This document shows, piece after piece, positions 35,912 through 46,455 of a stretch of DNA of 64,000 nucleotides. This DNA is from Furfurilactobacillus milii (GTDB lineage Bacteria > Bacillota > Bacilli > Lactobacillales > Lactobacillaceae), in the NCBI RefSeq assembly GCF_009863985.1, contig NZ_WEZT01000005.1:275917-339916 (forward strand), in the 5' to 3' direction. The notes below the pieces were generated by a model. The model saw only the letters and a list, made by a program, of their open reading frames with translations, searched no databases and was not told the DNA's origin. The position numbers and the translations under genes are program-made. Within the stretch, counting starts at the first letter, position 1. Each line of letters starts with the position of its first letter.

Positions 35912-38323
35912 TTAACGAATTTCAGCATCAAATTCCTTCTCTAAAGCAGCGGTTACTTTGTCAAACGCCTTAGTCACATCGGCCTCAACTAATGTCGACT
36001 GACGGTCACGGTAGGTCAACGTATATGCCAGTGACTTCTTGCCAGCTGGTAAATGGACGCCTTCGTAGACGTCAAACAGCTGAACATCTGCCAAATGTGC
36101 GCCACCACGCTTGTTGATTAAAGCAACAACATCCGCATTAGTCACGGACTGATCCACAAGAATGGCGATATCACGTGTAACATCCGGGAACTTCGAAATC
36201 GGTTCATACTGTTGTTGATCATGTGGTGCGTCAATAAGTGCCTGCAGATTCAACTCGAATACGTAAGTGTCAGGAATCTTATAATCGCTGGCTACTTCAG
36301 GGTGAACTTGACCGACAAAACCAACGACCTGGTCACCAACATAAATGTCGGCTGTCCGACCCGGATGCATCTGCGCATGAGCCTGAGTTGCTTCATAGTG
36401 AACCGGTTCTGACAGACCCATGTCGTGCAAGAATAAGTCAACGATTCCTTTGATACCGTAAAAATCAATCGTATCGGCTTCTGCATGCCATGTTTTGGTT
36501 GTCAGTGTACCGGTGACTGCCCCAGCAATGTGTTCAACTTCCAATGGTCGAATTGCATCACCTTCGCGATAGAATACGCGACCTTGTTCATAAAGGGCGA
36601 CATTCTTCTGTTTACGGGCAACATTATAGGCAATATCATCCAGTAATCCACTAATTAAATTCATCCGGGCGGTTGTATGGTCAGTACTCATTGGGAAAGC
36701 CAACTCAGTAGGTTCACTATCTCGCATCATGAACTGCTCAGCCTTAGCGGTCGTTGTCAAAGCATAACTAATCGCCTGATTTAACCCAGCGCCCTCTAAT
36801 AGTCGTCGTGAGTCACGAATAATCCGTTGTTTGAATGTTAATGCACCTGGCGTCATCGTGCCATATGGCAGCGTAGACGGAATATTATCATAGCCATATA
36901 AACGAGCGACTTCTTCAAATAGATCGGCCTCAATATGAATATCCCAACGACGAGCCGGTACTGTGACGTTGAATGTCTCACCATCGTTGTCAGTCGGAAA
37001 GTTAAGATGATCAAAAATGGTCTGAACCTGGTCAGCTGTCAATTGCGTGCCCAACACATGATTAATCCGCGTTAACGTGACACTAACCTTGGCAGGTTCA
37101 ACGGGTGTGTCGCTGCCAACACCAGTCCCTTGTTCCGTCTGTCCCTGTCCAAGTTCAGCCATAAGTGTTGCAGCATGGTCTAAGGCTTTTTGATTATCGT
37201 CCTTATTAACGCCACGTTCGAAGCGCATTGAAGCCTCTGAATGGAGATTAAAGAAACGCGCTGTTTTACGAATCTTAATTGGATCAAAAATGGCGCTTTC
37301 GATTGCAATCGTCGTCGTATTATCGTCAATCTCCGTGTCCAAACCACCCATCGTGCCGGCAAGGGCAATTGCATGTTTGTCATCAGCAATAACCATATCG
37401 CTATCACGCAATTTGCGATCTTCACCATCGAGAGTCGTTAAGTGTTCGCCTTCATCTGCCAAACGAACGTGAATATGATGACTAGAAAGTTTGTCATAGT
37501 CAAACGCATGCAATGGTTGACCATATGTCAACATGATGTAGTTAGTCACATCAACGATGTTATTAATTGGCCGCATACCGGCTTCCCACAGCCGTTTTTG
37601 TAGCCACAGTGGACTATCCTGAATGGTGACGCCGCTGACGATACGCATTTTATATGTTGGTGCCAATGTCTCATCTACTGAAAATTGTAATAGGTCACTG
37701 ACTTTGCGTGAGCCATCCTCATTTAGCGAGAACGTTGGCATTTTAGGTGTCTTGCCATAAATGGCGCCAACTTCCCAAGCAGTTCCGTTCATCGAGTTCA
37801 TGTCACCACGGTTAGGCGTTAGGTCAGTCTCAACAATGTCGTCATCCATCCCCAAAATTGGAAAGACGGATGAACCGTTCTCACTGTCTGCTGGCAAAAT
37901 ATAAATGCCCTCATCATAAGCCTTCGGTGCAATCTTCTCGTCGAATCCAATTTCTTGAAGCGCACACAGCATGCCGTTTGAAGCAACGCCCCGCATCTTG
38001 CTCTTTTTAATTTTGTGATGACCGGCAATCCAGGCCCCTGGCAAAGCAACGATCACTTTTTGTCCCGTGGCAACATTTGGTGCACCACAAACAATTTGTA
38101 ATGGCTCATCTTCGCCAACGTCAACCTGGCAGATGTGCAAATGATCTGAGTCTGGATGTGGCTCAACGCTGAGCGTTTCACCCACCACTAGCTTGCTCAT
38201 ACCATCGCTCATTTTATAAACTTGGTCGACCTCGACCGCTGTTCGTTCAATCTTCTCACCCAACGTCTGTGGGTCCACGTCCAGGGTGAGGTATTCATTT
38301 AACCAATCCATTGAAACTTTCAT
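35912..38323 (-). CDS. pheT: phenylalanyl-tRNA synthetase beta subunit
   Basis: Forms the alpha2-beta2 enzyme with PheS. Domains in order: tRNA-binding EMAP-like domain (about 40-150, VCGAPNVATGQKVIVALPGA), B3/B4 editing domain (about 210-385), B5 DNA-binding-like fold (about 405-480), catalytic-like module, and a C-terminal ferredoxin-type anticodon-binding domain (about 708-800, SKFPDVTRDIAILV). 803 residues is normal. It follows pheS by 9 nt; both depend on the T-box leader. Confidence 0.97.
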   Translation of the reverse strand: MKVSMDWLNEYLTLDVDPQTLGEKIERTAVEVDQVYKMSDGMSKLVVGETLSVEPHPDSDHLHICQVDVGEDEPLQIVCGAPNVATGQKVIVALPGAWIAGHHKIKKSKMRGVASNGMLCALQEIGFDEKIAPKAYDEGIYILPADSENGSSVFPILGMDDDIVETDLTPNRGDMNSMNGTAWEVGAIYGKTPKMPTFSLNEDGSRKVSDLLQFSVDETLAPTYKMRIVSGVTIQDSPLWLQKRLWEAGMRPINNIVDVTNYIMLTYGQPLHAFDYDKLSSHHIHVRLADEGEHLTTLDGEDRKLRDSDMVIADDKHAIALAGTMGGLDTEIDDNTTTIAIESAIFDPIKIRKTARFFNLHSEASMRFERGVNKDDNQKALDHAATLMAELGQGQTEQGTGVGSDTPVEPAKVSVTLTRINHVLGTQLTADQVQTIFDHLNFPTDNDGETFNVTVPARRWDIHIEADLFEEVARLYGYDNIPSTLPYGTMTPGALTFKQRIIRDSRRLLEGAGLNQAISYALTTTAKAEQFMMRDSEPTELAFPMSTDHTTARMNLISGLLDDIAYNVARKQKNVALYEQGRVFYREGDAIRPLEVEHIAGAVTGTLTTKTWHAEADTIDFYGIKGIVDLFLHDMGLSEPVHYEATQAHAQMHPGRTADIYVGDQVVGFVGQVHPEVASDYKIPDTYVFELNLQALIDAPHDQQQYEPISKFPDVTRDIAILVDQSVTNADVVALINKRGGAHLADVQLFDVYEGVHLPAGKKSLAYTLTYRDRQSTLVEADVTKAFDKVTAALEKEFDAEIR

Positions 38324-38332
38324 CGCTGCAGT

Positions 38333-39379
38333 TTACCCCCGTTTGTAAAATTGTGTTAAGAAGCGTGTGTCGTTTAAATAGAAATTACGAATGTCATCGA
38401 CACCGTATTTCAACATAGCAAACCGATCAGGTCCTAGACCGAAGGCAAATCCACCATAAACGGAAGAATCGACCCCGGCCATCTTCAGCACATTAGGGTG
38501 CACCATACCAGCTCCTAACACTTCAATCCAACCGGTGTTCTTGCAGACAGCACAGCCCTTGCCCATACAGTTGAAACACGTAATATCTGCTTCAACAGAA
38601 GGTTCCGTGAACGGGAAGTAGCTTGGTCGCAAACGAACATCAAATTCATCACCAAACAGATTAGCGGCAACCATTTCCAACGTTCCCTTCAAATCAGCCA
38701 TGGTTACATGTTTGTCAATTACTAGCCCTTCCACTTGATGGAATTGATGGCTGTGGGTAGCATCGTCAGTATCGCGACGATAAACCCGACCAGGACTGAT
38801 CATCTTCAACGATCCCTTACTAAAGTCATGAGCTTCCATTGCCCGCGCCTGATTAGGACTGGTATGCGTTCTCATAAGAATTTCCGGTGTAATGTAAAAA
38901 GTGTCCTGCATGTCACGGGCCGGATGATCTTTTGGCAAGTTCATCATTTCAAAGTTGTGGTGATCGTCTTCAACTTCTGGTCCATCGACAACTTGGTAAC
39001 CCATTCCTAAGAACATGTCTTCCAGTTGATCAATAATTCGCTGAATCACATGCGGTTGGCCCTGTGCAACCGGCGTGCCAGGCAATGTAACATCCAGCGT
39101 TTCGGATGCCAGCTTAGCATTAATCGCCGCTTTTTTAAGTTCTTGATTCCGTTCTTCAATAGCCGCCGTCAACTCATCACGAATTTGATTGGCGAAGCTC
39201 CCAATCTTGGGACGTTCTTCTGCTGAAACATCACGCAAACCACGCAAAGCTTGCGTAATTGGACCTTTCTTACCTAGTAATTGAACGCGAATTTCATTAA
39301 TACGGTCTAAGCTGTCACCTTTTTTTATGTCAGCCAATCCCCGATCATGCAATTCTTGCAATCGTTCTCTTAATGCCAT
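38333..39379 (-). CDS. pheS: phenylalanyl-tRNA synthetase alpha subunit
   Basis: Catalytic subunit. An N-terminal coiled-coil arm binds tRNA (about 1-90); the class II core follows with [13 protein letters not shown] (near 169), the [10 protein letters not shown] motif 2 region and motif 3 [18 protein letters not shown] near 310. The ECxxC-like [12 protein letters not shown] segment is typical of bacterial PheS. 348 residues. GGAGGCAG precedes ATG 39379. SpoU methyltransferase upstream recalls Bacillus ysgA-pheS-pheT, though here two regulators intervene. Confidence 0.98.
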   Translation of the reverse strand: MALRERLQELHDRGLADIKKGDSLDRINEIRVQLLGKKGPITQALRGLRDVSAEERPKIGSFANQIRDELTAAIEERNQELKKAAINAKLASETLDVTLPGTPVAQGQPHVIQRIIDQLEDMFLGMGYQVVDGPEVEDDHHNFEMMNLPKDHPARDMQDTFYITPEILMRTHTSPNQARAMEAHDFSKGSLKMISPGRVYRRDTDDATHSHQFHQVEGLVIDKHVTMADLKGTLEMVAANLFGDEFDVRLRPSYFPFTEPSVEADITCFNCMGKGCAVCKNTGWIEVLGAGMVHPNVLKMAGVDSSVYGGFAFGLGPDRFAMLKYGVDDIRNFYLNDTRFLTQFYKRG

Positions 39380-39436
39380 GTGCTGCCTCCTAAAAGTTAG
39401 TCTATCTACCCAAATGTGTGCTTAATCTTTGTTAAA

Positions 39437-39723
39437 CAAAAAAATCCCTTTCCTGATAAAAATCAGGAAAGGGACGACGAATCGCGGTACCACCCTCGTT
39501 GCACATCATTTACAAACACAAATAATGCACCACTTAAAACCGTTAACGGAGGTCCCGGAGAATTTTTTGCCTACATTATCAAACATAAGCGCCCAACTTC
39601 TGCTCAAAAAGTGAATTCGCTGTGCATCTCATGAACGACTTTCAATCAATGGCCGTTCTTCCTGGCTAACTCAACACAGTTACTCTTTTTTATCGTCGCA
39701 TTTAATTATGAGTAAGTTTACAA
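39437..39723 (-). promoter_or_regulatory. T-box riboswitch controlling pheST
   Basis: The minus strand carries the T-box sequence AGGGTGGTACCGCG (39496-39483), which pairs with the free CCA end of uncharged tRNA, followed by a strong terminator (13-bp stem, 39445-39457 with 39462-39474, then seven T). Upstream structured RNA of about 220 nt forms stem I; a TTC (Phe) triplet in GCGAATTCAC at 39613-39615 is the probable specifier codon, consistent with pheST below. Uncharged tRNA-Phe should favour read-through. Confidence 0.92.
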
Positions 39724-39729
39724 AAATTA

Positions 39730-39758
39730 ATTTTATGCTAATGGTGCCACGTAGTCAA
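39730..39758 (-). promoter_or_regulatory. pheST promoter
   Basis: Minus strand: TTGACT (39758-39753), 17 nt, TAAAAT (39735-39730), just upstream of the T-box leader and only 7 nt from the stop of the HxlR gene. Confidence 0.75.
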
Positions 39759-39765
39759 TGGCCGA

Positions 39766-40110
39766 CTAACAACCTTCGCCATTCCATTTGTCTGACCACG
39801 CGTGAATTGTATCCATCATGTCTTGCATATCGCGACCTTTGTCGGTCAGTCGATATTCGATCAACGCAGAATCATCGTGCGTTGTACGAGACACAATACC
39901 TGCCTCTTCCAGCTCTTTTAACCGTTCGACCAACATCCGATCAGAACACTTATCAATTGAACTGGCAATGTCCTTAAAACGCAAAGCACCCTGAGCCAAC
40001 AGTGATTCAATAATTAACCCATTCCACTTTTTACCCAAGATTGAAAAGGTGCGTTCAAACTTTGGACAGAGTTTGAAATCTGTCATTGCTGTCATTGTCT
40101 CTGACATCAT
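39766..40110 (-). CDS. HxlR-family transcriptional regulator
   Basis: 114-residue winged-helix regulator. The HxlR signature CPKFERTFSILGKKWNGLII is near residues 15-34 with the expected N-terminal cysteine, then RFKDIASSIDKCSDRMLVERLKELEE and the wing YRLTDKGRD. Such proteins often sense thiol or electrophile stress through that cysteine, but the target here is unknown. Start is ATG 40110 or 40107 after AGGAAGGGGG. It lies 44 nt after the HD-domain gene on the same strand. Confidence 0.9.
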   Translation of the reverse strand: MMSETMTAMTDFKLCPKFERTFSILGKKWNGLIIESLLAQGALRFKDIASSIDKCSDRMLVERLKELEEAGIVSRTTHDDSALIEYRLTDKGRDMQDMMDTIHAWSDKWNGEGC

Positions 40111-40154
40111 GTACGCCCCCTTCCTCTTTAAAATATGCTAACTGCTTTTTCTCA

Positions 40155-40658
40155 TTAAAAAGACGCCGCCGTTTTCACACGCGCAACAAGACCTGCGACT
40201 TTTGAACGTAAGGGCCCAAAATATTCGTGAGAGGCTTCATAGTCGTCAACTAGCGAGACCAACAAGCTTTCCTTATATTTTGGCATCGCCATGGTTAGAC
40301 CAAACATATGCTTCAAAATGATGTCTTTTTCCATGTCCGACAATTCCGTTATCTTTTCGGCATTTCGTAATGACACCCGTGGATGAATAAAGGCATGCGT
40401 GCCTAAATCAAACTTAGTTGTCCGCCAATCGTAATAAAACAGGTCGTGAAGTAATCCAGCACGGGCAACGGCTTGGTAATTCCATCCCCGCCGTTTAGCA
40501 ATCTTATAACTGTCAAACGAAACACCTAAGCTGTGTTCCAGTCGGTTGCTGTGATGATGTTGGGTGAAGTTCGCTAAACGTTGCACTTCTGGACGAGCCA
40601 ATAAATCACTCACTAATGCAACATACTCAGAATCCTGTTTCCACTCATTTGGTTTCAT
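40155..40658 (-). CDS. HD-domain metal-dependent phosphohydrolase
   Basis: 167-residue HD-superfamily protein. The metal ligands are visible: LEHSLGVSFDSYKIAKR (His), the AGLLHDLFYYDW HD doublet near 69, and a late Asp in SLVDDYEAS. Members hydrolyse nucleotides or other phosphates; substrate unknown. No extra domains. It lies upstream of the HxlR gene. ATG 40658 follows AAGGAAGC. Confidence 0.88.
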   Translation of the reverse strand: MKPNEWKQDSEYVALVSDLLARPEVQRLANFTQHHHSNRLEHSLGVSFDSYKIAKRRGWNYQAVARAGLLHDLFYYDWRTTKFDLGTHAFIHPRVSLRNAEKITELSDMEKDIILKHMFGLTMAMPKYKESLLVSLVDDYEASHEYFGPLRSKVAGLVARVKTAASF

Positions 40659-40791
40659 TCAATGCTTCCTTTTTAAGTTGTATGAAGTGCCCATTTGAAT
40701 CTGAAAGGTATTGTAGCAGGTTTGCTTACTTTTGCATAGTCTTATGCACTAATATTTTTCACTTTCGGAAAAGTCACTGTCTTGTCTGAAA

Positions 40792-41562
40792 CTATTGTTC
40801 TTTCAGCCGAAACATGAGCACACCGGCAGCGATAGCAACATTTAATGACTCTGCCTGGCCCAGAATTGGGATATACAAATTAGCCGTCGTAACATCCCCT
40901 AATGCTGGTGTCATGCCATTACCCTCATTGCCCATAATGAGTCCAAACGCACCTTCTGGCTTTACTTCGCGATAATTTTTTGCCTCTGGATTGAGCTGAG
41001 TGCCATAGACCCCGATACCAGACCGTTTAAAATAACGGGTTGCAGAAAATAAATCTTCAGAAACCAGTTTGACATGAAATTGGCTGCCCTGCATTGCTCG
41101 AACAACTTTAGGAGAAAATTGATCTGCTGTGCCACGACCAAAGACAACACCCTCAAATCCCGCCGCATCGGCTGTCCGCACAATGGTTCCAATATTGCCC
41201 GGGTCTTGAACGGCATCCAAAAATACCCATGGTTGGTGAATGACCTCTGGCAACGTCGTGCTTGTCGCCGGCATTTTGACCTCGGCAAAAATACCTTGTG
41301 GCGTAACCGTGTCACCGATAGCCTTAGCGGCCTCGTCACTAATTTCAAACGCGTTTAAATTTGCTGGCAGCTCATCACGATACTCACGCCATGCCTCATG
41401 CGTGCCCATTACTGAAACCAATGTAGTACCAGCAGCAATTGCTTCCTTAACCAGATGCCAGCCATCCAGCAAATACGTTTGCTGTTGTTCTCGGCCCTTT
41501 TTAGTTGCTAGTTTTTTCCAAGTCTTAACCCGACCATTTTGAAGTGATACAATTTTTTCCAT
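40792..41562 (-). CDS. SpoU/TrmH-family RNA 2'-O-methyltransferase (YsgA-like)
   Basis: SPOUT-class rRNA/tRNA ribose methyltransferase. After a substrate-binding N-terminal region (LQNGRVKTWKKLATKKGRE) the SpoU motifs are clear: FLDAVQDPGNIGTIVRTADAAG, GAFGLIMGNEGNGM, and IPILGQAESLNVAIAAGVLMF at the end. ATG 41562 (256 residues) is chosen because GAGGT lies 8 nt upstream. Target nucleotide unknown. It is divergent from acylphosphatase. Confidence 0.93.
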   Translation of the reverse strand: MEKIVSLQNGRVKTWKKLATKKGREQQQTYLLDGWHLVKEAIAAGTTLVSVMGTHEAWREYRDELPANLNAFEISDEAAKAIGDTVTPQGIFAEVKMPATSTTLPEVIHQPWVFLDAVQDPGNIGTIVRTADAAGFEGVVFGRGTADQFSPKVVRAMQGSQFHVKLVSEDLFSATRYFKRSGIGVYGTQLNPEAKNYREVKPEGAFGLIMGNEGNGMTPALGDVTTANLYIPILGQAESLNVAIAAGVLMFRLKEQ

Positions 41563-41660
41563 AATTTTTACCTCGCTGGTCAAAATTATAGCATAGTCAG
41601 TAGCCATTCATGCTAGCATGGATGTTAAAGCGCGATTAAACTTTAAGGAGGCATCGAACA

Positions 41661-41936
41661 ATGGCTCAAACAGCTGTCCTACTTACCGCACATGGTCGTG
41701 TTCAGGGAGTTGGTTTTCGTTACTCAACTTACCAATTGGCGGTGCGCCACCACATCTATGGCTTTGCCCGCAACAACGCAGACGGCACCGTTACCATCCT
41801 CGCACAGGGTTCGACCGACATGGTGAACGCTTTTATTGAAGCAATCAAAAAATCACCTAATAGTTGGGCTAACGTGACTCAACTTGAACAAACAAAGCAA
41901 GCAATTCAGCCATTGAAAAAGTTTGACATTTACTGA
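41661..41936 (+). CDS. acylphosphatase
   Basis: Hydrolyses acylphosphates. The 91-residue alpha/beta sandwich has the active-site loop AHGRVQGVGFRYSTYQLA (Arg and the phosphate loop) and GFARNNADGTVTI with the catalytic Asn. A full AAGGAGG site precedes ATG 41661. It is followed by the YidC gene 80 nt downstream, an order often seen in lactobacilli. Confidence 0.96.
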   Translation: MAQTAVLLTAHGRVQGVGFRYSTYQLAVRHHIYGFARNNADGTVTILAQGSTDMVNAFIEAIKKSPNSWANVTQLEQTKQAIQPLKKFDIY

Positions 41937-42016
41937 CTAAGCATTGAAATCACGGTGATTATCTAGTATTCTTAGCAAGTTAATGAAGTTTAACTTGAAA
42001 GGATTCACAGATAATA

Positions 42017-42976
42017 ATGAAAAAAAGAAACCGCCTAGCGGTCATCACGGCCCTCGGCACCCTCACCCTACTTTTAAGTGGCTGTGTGCGTACCAGTCAC
42101 GGAAAACCCGTTGGTTATATCTGGAACTACCTTGGCGAGCCGATGGTTCACTTTATGGAATGGGCTGCTAAGTTACTTGGCGGCAGCTATGGTTGGGCCG
42201 TCATTCTCCTAACTGTCATCGTTCGGCTCATTTTGCTCCCACTAATGGTCCGTCAATCCAGACAGGCAACGGTTCAACAAGAAAAAATGTCAATGGTGCG
42301 GCCTCAAATGAATGACATTCAGGCCCGTCAGAAAGCTGCTAAAACACCTGAAGAACGTAATGCAATCAGTCAAGAGATGATGCAACTATACCGTGATAAC
42401 GGTATTTCAATGACTGGCGGCATCGGGTGTTTGCCACTGATTATTCAGCTACCTATTTTCGCAGCCCTGTATGCGGCAATCCGATATGCCCCTGAATTAG
42501 TAAACGCTACATTCTATGGTATTCATTTGGGAAAGCCAAACATTATCTTGGCGATCCTGTCATTCCTAGCTTATCTGCTACAAGGCTACCTATCACTACT
42601 TGGTTTACCGGAAGATCAAAAGAAACAAATGCGTTCCATGATGATCATGAGTCCCATTATGATTCTGTTTGTTACTTTCTCCACTCCAGCAGCCTTAGGA
42701 CTGTACTTCTTCGTCGGTGGTCTGTTCGCTTGTTTGCAGACACTCATCATCGCTTGGTACCGACCACGGATACGGAAGCAAGTGGCTAAAGAGCTCGAAA
42801 AGAAACAAGCTGAAAATGCAACTCATGTTCAACCTAAGCCTGTTCAGGCAACGGAAACACCAGTCAGTGCAGCGCCAATAACATCACGTCAACCACAAGA
42901 AAAGTCAACTAATGACAACATGGATCATAACAATCGCAAACGTAATGCTGGTAAGCAACAACATCATAATGACTAA
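42017..42976 (+). CDS. yidC: YidC/Oxa1-family membrane protein insertase (lipoprotein form)
   Basis: Inserts proteins into the cytoplasmic membrane, alone or with Sec. A lipoprotein signal ends in the lipobox LLSGC (Cys23). About five membrane segments follow, with YGWAVILLTVIVRLILLPL (near 59-77), the cytoplasmic helical hairpin (about 88-125), GGIGCLPLIIQLPIFAALYAA and YFFVGGLFACLQTLII. The hydrophilic arginine of the groove is in VIVRLILLP. A charged Lys/Gln-rich tail is typical. In lactobacilli a second copy (YidC1) usually lies beside rnpA; only one is in this window. Confidence 0.95.
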   Translation: MKKRNRLAVITALGTLTLLLSGCVRTSHGKPVGYIWNYLGEPMVHFMEWAAKLLGGSYGWAVILLTVIVRLILLPLMVRQSRQATVQQEKMSMVRPQMNDIQARQKAAKTPEERNAISQEMMQLYRDNGISMTGGIGCLPLIIQLPIFAALYAAIRYAPELVNATFYGIHLGKPNIILAILSFLAYLLQGYLSLLGLPEDQKKQMRSMMIMSPIMILFVTFSTPAALGLYFFVGGLFACLQTLIIAWYRPRIRKQVAKELEKKQAENATHVQPKPVQATETPVSAAPITSRQPQEKSTNDNMDHNNRKRNAGKQQHHND

Positions 42977-43010
42977 CCGTTTGTTGCAATGAATGCGATG
43001 GTTCACTAAT

Positions 43011-43067
43011 AGCACAAAATAAGAGGCCATTCTTCAATTCGAAGGACGACCTCTTATTTTTGTGCTA
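43011..43067. terminator. bidirectional terminator
   Basis: AGCACAAAATAAGAGG at the left pairs with CCTCTTATTTTTGTGCT at the right, with an inner CTTC/GAAG pairing. It lies after yidC and faces the end of the histidine kinase gene. Confidence 0.8.
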
Positions 43068-43171
43068 TTTAACTGAATATTGAAAATACTGATTAGTTAG
43101 TAAAACTTGTGGCAAAAATGGGGAAATACTGTTTTTAACTCAATTCAAAATTTTCATGGTAAAGGAATGAA

Positions 43172-44752
43172 TTATTCAAGTAAATTGCTGTCTTTAAGCG
43201 TTTCATCAAGCGGCTTGCTTGGTTCTTGTGTTGCTTGTAATTCCTCCAAATGGTGCCGCTCTTGGTCATTCAAGATATGCAAAGAAATTTGAAAGATCGA
43301 GCCATGACCAAGTGAGGACTCAACAGAAACGTGACCATTATACCCTTCGACCAATCGTTTAGCAATGGATAATCCGAGTCCATTGCCGCCTTTTTCCCGT
43401 GAACGCGCCTTGTCGACACGATAGAAACGATTAAAGACCCGATCCATGTTCTCAGGTGCAATTCCTTCTCCAAAGTCCTGCACGGACACCTGAGCGTTTC
43501 GCCCATCTTCTGACAAAGATACGTGGACCTCTTTGCGAGTTTGCGAATACTTAACTGCGTTGTCCATCAAAATAATGAGCACCTGCTCCAAATGATCACG
43601 AAACATCGAAACGTAAGTTGGCTTACGTAAATCATCATCCAAAGAAAACGTGAAGTCCGGATGAATCATCTTGAAATTGTTAAAGACCTGGTTGACCACC
43701 ATTTTGATATCCGTAACCTGATTACGAAAATCAATTTCAACTTGTTCAGCCCGGGACAGATCCAACATTTCTTGTACGAGACTCTTCATCCGTTTGGTCT
43801 CAGCTAAAGAAGCCTGGATGGATTCGTTTAACACTTCGGGATCATCCTTACCCCAGCGATTTAGTAGCTCCATATGGCCCTGAATGATGGCCACTGGCGT
43901 CCGTAATTCGTGAGACACATCGCCCACAAATTGTTGCTGCTGATCAATATACCGTTGCATTTGATCTAGCATCCGATTCAATAATTCCGACAGATCAGAC
44001 AATTCGTCATTGCGGCGAGACTCCGGCACCCGCGTACTAGACTGGGGGTCTTCACTTGCCTTAGTGATTGTCGCACTAATATCAGAAATTGGCCGCAAGA
44101 AATAACTAGCTAAAATGTAACCAAATACCGATATTGCCAGTAACCCAATCAGTAACAACACAATCAAGATAGACCCAGTTCGTTGATACGTTCGCCAATA
44201 ACCATTGAGCTGATTAGTAACTTGAACATAACCAACAACTCGCTTGGTGCCGTGCTGATAAATCGGTGCGCGGCCAACATACACAACGTGACCGTTCAAA
44301 TGACTTAGCTTCAATTGGCGTTTGCCAACGGACTCAAACGGCTGTGGATCAACTCGTGATGCGAAAATTTCAGAGCCACTACGGTCATAAACACTAACGG
44401 CTAAATTATCATTGGCCAACGTTCGAATGATCGCATCGTTATATAAATTATGCTGTTGATCCGGTTTACTTGGATTATGCGGTAAATAAGGGTTTTCACG
44501 GGGACGAAGAACCGGTTCAACATCATCACTCGTCAGGTCCTTAACATTGTCATTTAACCGTTGGGTCACGACATTAATCGCATCCGTCGTCCGTCGGCGT
44601 TCTTGACGCAAAAGGACTGAGGTAAAGCTAGAAAATAATAATCCTAATACAATCGTAAAAATGACAAAGACACCCGTACCGGTACCGAGTGCCCACTTCC
44701 ATTTTAACGACATGCGTCGTCTTTTTTTGGTTGTTTGTTTATCAGTCATCAT
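43172..44752 (-). CDS. sensor histidine kinase, ArlS/CovS-like
   Basis: 526-residue membrane kinase of a two-component system. Two membrane segments (about 20-42 and 185-206) bound an extracellular sensor domain; then HAMP (about 207-260), the phosphoacceptor H box [16 protein letters not shown] (His near 281), N box DNAVKYS and G boxes DFGEGIAP and [11 protein letters not shown]. The signal sensed is unknown. ATG 44752 overlaps the response-regulator stop (ATGA). Closest by eye to the ArlS group; LisK and CovS are relatives. Confidence 0.9.
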   Translation of the reverse strand: MMTDKQTTKKRRRMSLKWKWALGTGTGVFVIFTIVLGLLFSSFTSVLLRQERRRTTDAINVVTQRLNDNVKDLTSDDVEPVLRPRENPYLPHNPSKPDQQHNLYNDAIIRTLANDNLAVSVYDRSGSEIFASRVDPQPFESVGKRQLKLSHLNGHVVYVGRAPIYQHGTKRVVGYVQVTNQLNGYWRTYQRTGSILIVLLLIGLLAISVFGYILASYFLRPISDISATITKASEDPQSSTRVPESRRNDELSDLSELLNRMLDQMQRYIDQQQQFVGDVSHELRTPVAIIQGHMELLNRWGKDDPEVLNESIQASLAETKRMKSLVQEMLDLSRAEQVEIDFRNQVTDIKMVVNQVFNNFKMIHPDFTFSLDDDLRKPTYVSMFRDHLEQVLIILMDNAVKYSQTRKEVHVSLSEDGRNAQVSVQDFGEGIAPENMDRVFNRFYRVDKARSREKGGNGLGLSIAKRLVEGYNGHVSVESSLGHGSIFQISLHILNDQERHHLEELQATQEPSKPLDETLKDSNLLE

Positions 44753-45465
44753 GAACGAATTACGTATCCTGTTCCACGAACTGTTTGAATGTAACTTTCC
44801 TCACCTGGGCGATCGATTTTATTACGCAGATAACGAATGTAAACGTCCACGACATTAGTCTCAACCTCTGATTCGTAACCCCATACTTTTTGTAACAGTA
44901 CATCACGTGCTAACACAACATTGACGTTTTCCATCAGTGTCAGTAACAGCTCGTATTCACGCTTGGTCAAATTAATAATTTCATCACCGCGACGAACGAT
45001 CCGATTTTCCTTTTCGATTCGCAGATCCTTATATTCAACAACCGTTTGTTTGAAGTTTTTCTGTTCACCTTCAATATCGATCCGCCGTAGCAGTGCCCGT
45101 ACACGAGCCAGTAGTTCTTCAATAGCAAATGGCTTAACGATGTAGTCGTCAGCTCCGTGATCAAGACCAGAAACTCGATCAATCACTGAATCACGCGCCG
45201 TCATCATCACAATTGGTGTGCTCTTTACTTCCCGAACTCGCCGGCAAACCTCTAAACCATTTAATTCCGGTAGCATCAAGTCAAGTAAAATAACATCAAA
45301 GTCGGTTTCAAGTGCAGCCTCCAGACCTGTCCGACCATTGTATTCCACTTGGGTTGTGTACCCTTCATGTTTCAATTCAAGGTCAACAAAGCGAGCTAGG
45401 TTCTTCTCATCTTCAATGATGAGAATGCTATACTTCTTCGCATTTGTTTGTTCCGTGTTTTCCAT
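44749..45465 (-). CDS. OmpR-family response regulator, ArlR/CovR-like
   Basis: 238-residue DNA-binding regulator. Receiver domain with acidic pocket IIEDE and phosphoacceptor Asp62 in VILLDLMLP, switch residues in MMTARD and the lysine of DDYIVKPF; the winged-helix output domain (about 135-235) includes [36 protein letters not shown] and VRGTGYVIR, a pattern shared by ArlR and CovR. An eight-residue polar extension precedes the usual start. It is the first gene of the pair. Confidence 0.93.
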   Translation of the reverse strand: MENTEQTNAKKYSILIIEDEKNLARFVDLELKHEGYTTQVEYNGRTGLEAALETDFDVILLDLMLPELNGLEVCRRVREVKSTPIVMMTARDSVIDRVSGLDHGADDYIVKPFAIEELLARVRALLRRIDIEGEQKNFKQTVVEYKDLRIEKENRIVRRGDEIINLTKREYELLLTLMENVNVVLARDVLLQKVWGYESEVETNVVDVYIRYLRNKIDRPGEESYIQTVRGTGYVIRS

Positions 45466-45588
45466 TTAATTAACACTCCGCATTTTATTATCGTTCTCTA
45501 AGTCTGAACGGTTCAATTTTTAACAACGCTCTCATTTTATCATTTAACCGCCATTTCTGCTAGCATCACCGGTTGTCCGTTTGAAGCC

Positions 45589-46455
45589 TCAGTGTCTTGT
45601 CCGAGACAGCGAATAAAATAAGTTAAATGACGTGTAAAAAAGCACGCCAATTACAAGCCAAGAAACAATCGCCACATTGAAGTGTGAAAATACCAGCAAC
45701 CCGACGAGGACGCCAACGATACCAGACAATGATGCAATACTGGCTACCTTGCGATCATAGTCCCCATAGTACACAAACAGACTACTACCAGCTGCAACTG
45801 ATAGTGCTGATCCACTCATCATAATTGGAAAAGCGACCAAGGGGTTCAATCCTAGCGCGTAGATAGTAGCTGTCGTTAGCGCATAAGATCCGATACCGAT
45901 ATTATTCAGTGCCCCATAGAGTATCTGCAACCCACAACCGACAATCAGTGACAGTCCGCTGAGTCGTAAGGCCGTCCCATTGCCAGCAATTAAATGTAAC
46001 CGGCCAGCTAAAATGAATAGCCCTGCAATAATTAAACCACATGCAATCCATCGTTTGATCGTCCTTTCAGGCAATTTCACAACAAAGCGAGGACTCAACA
46101 CCGCTCCCACTACTTGCGCAACTACTAATGCCAATAGGGTCACCGGGTCCACTTTAACGACACCAATGAACCCGACAGCCATCAGAACAAATGGTACGAC
46201 GCCTTGAACATTAAGTGTTCCTGGCAGTCGCTTCACGGACACCCATTTAGTTGGTGTATAAATGGCTGTGCTGACCGCAAAGTCGGACACCCCTAACGTG
46301 GATAAAAAGAAAATCAGCATTCCGCTCAACGCTACCCCAATTGTCGGTGCGGGCGAGCGACGCACCGCATCCCAGTGACGGTAAAGGTCGACACCAACAT
46401 ATACCGCAAAACACACGCCCACGATGATTAATACTGCTAATAGTCCCGTTCGCAT
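45589..46455 (-). CDS. TauE/SafE-family permease
   Basis: 288-residue membrane protein with about eight hydrophobic segments in two repeats, of the sulfite/organosulfonate exporter family (GMLIFFLSTLGVSDFAVSTAIY and LNNIGIGSYALTTATIYALG). Substrate unknown; many members of the family export anions. GGAGTGTG precedes ATG 46455. It lies upstream of the two-component genes on the same strand with a 123-nt gap lacking a clear terminator, so partial co-transcription is possible. Confidence 0.85.
   Translation of the reverse strand: MRTGLLAVLIIVGVCFAVYVGVDLYRHWDAVRRSPAPTIGVALSGMLIFFLSTLGVSDFAVSTAIYTPTKWVSVKRLPGTLNVQGVVPFVLMAVGFIGVVKVDPVTLLALVVAQVVGAVLSPRFVVKLPERTIKRWIACGLIIAGLFILAGRLHLIAGNGTALRLSGLSLIVGCGLQILYGALNNIGIGSYALTTATIYALGLNPLVAFPIMMSGSALSVAAGSSLFVYYGDYDRKVASIASLSGIVGVLVGLLVFSHFNVAIVSWLVIGVLFYTSFNLFYSLSRTRH

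Noticed and set aside
43172..45465. Calling the two-component system WalRK
   Set aside because: The kinase lacks a visible PAS domain and the associated walHIJ genes are absent; ArlRS/CovRS-type fits better.
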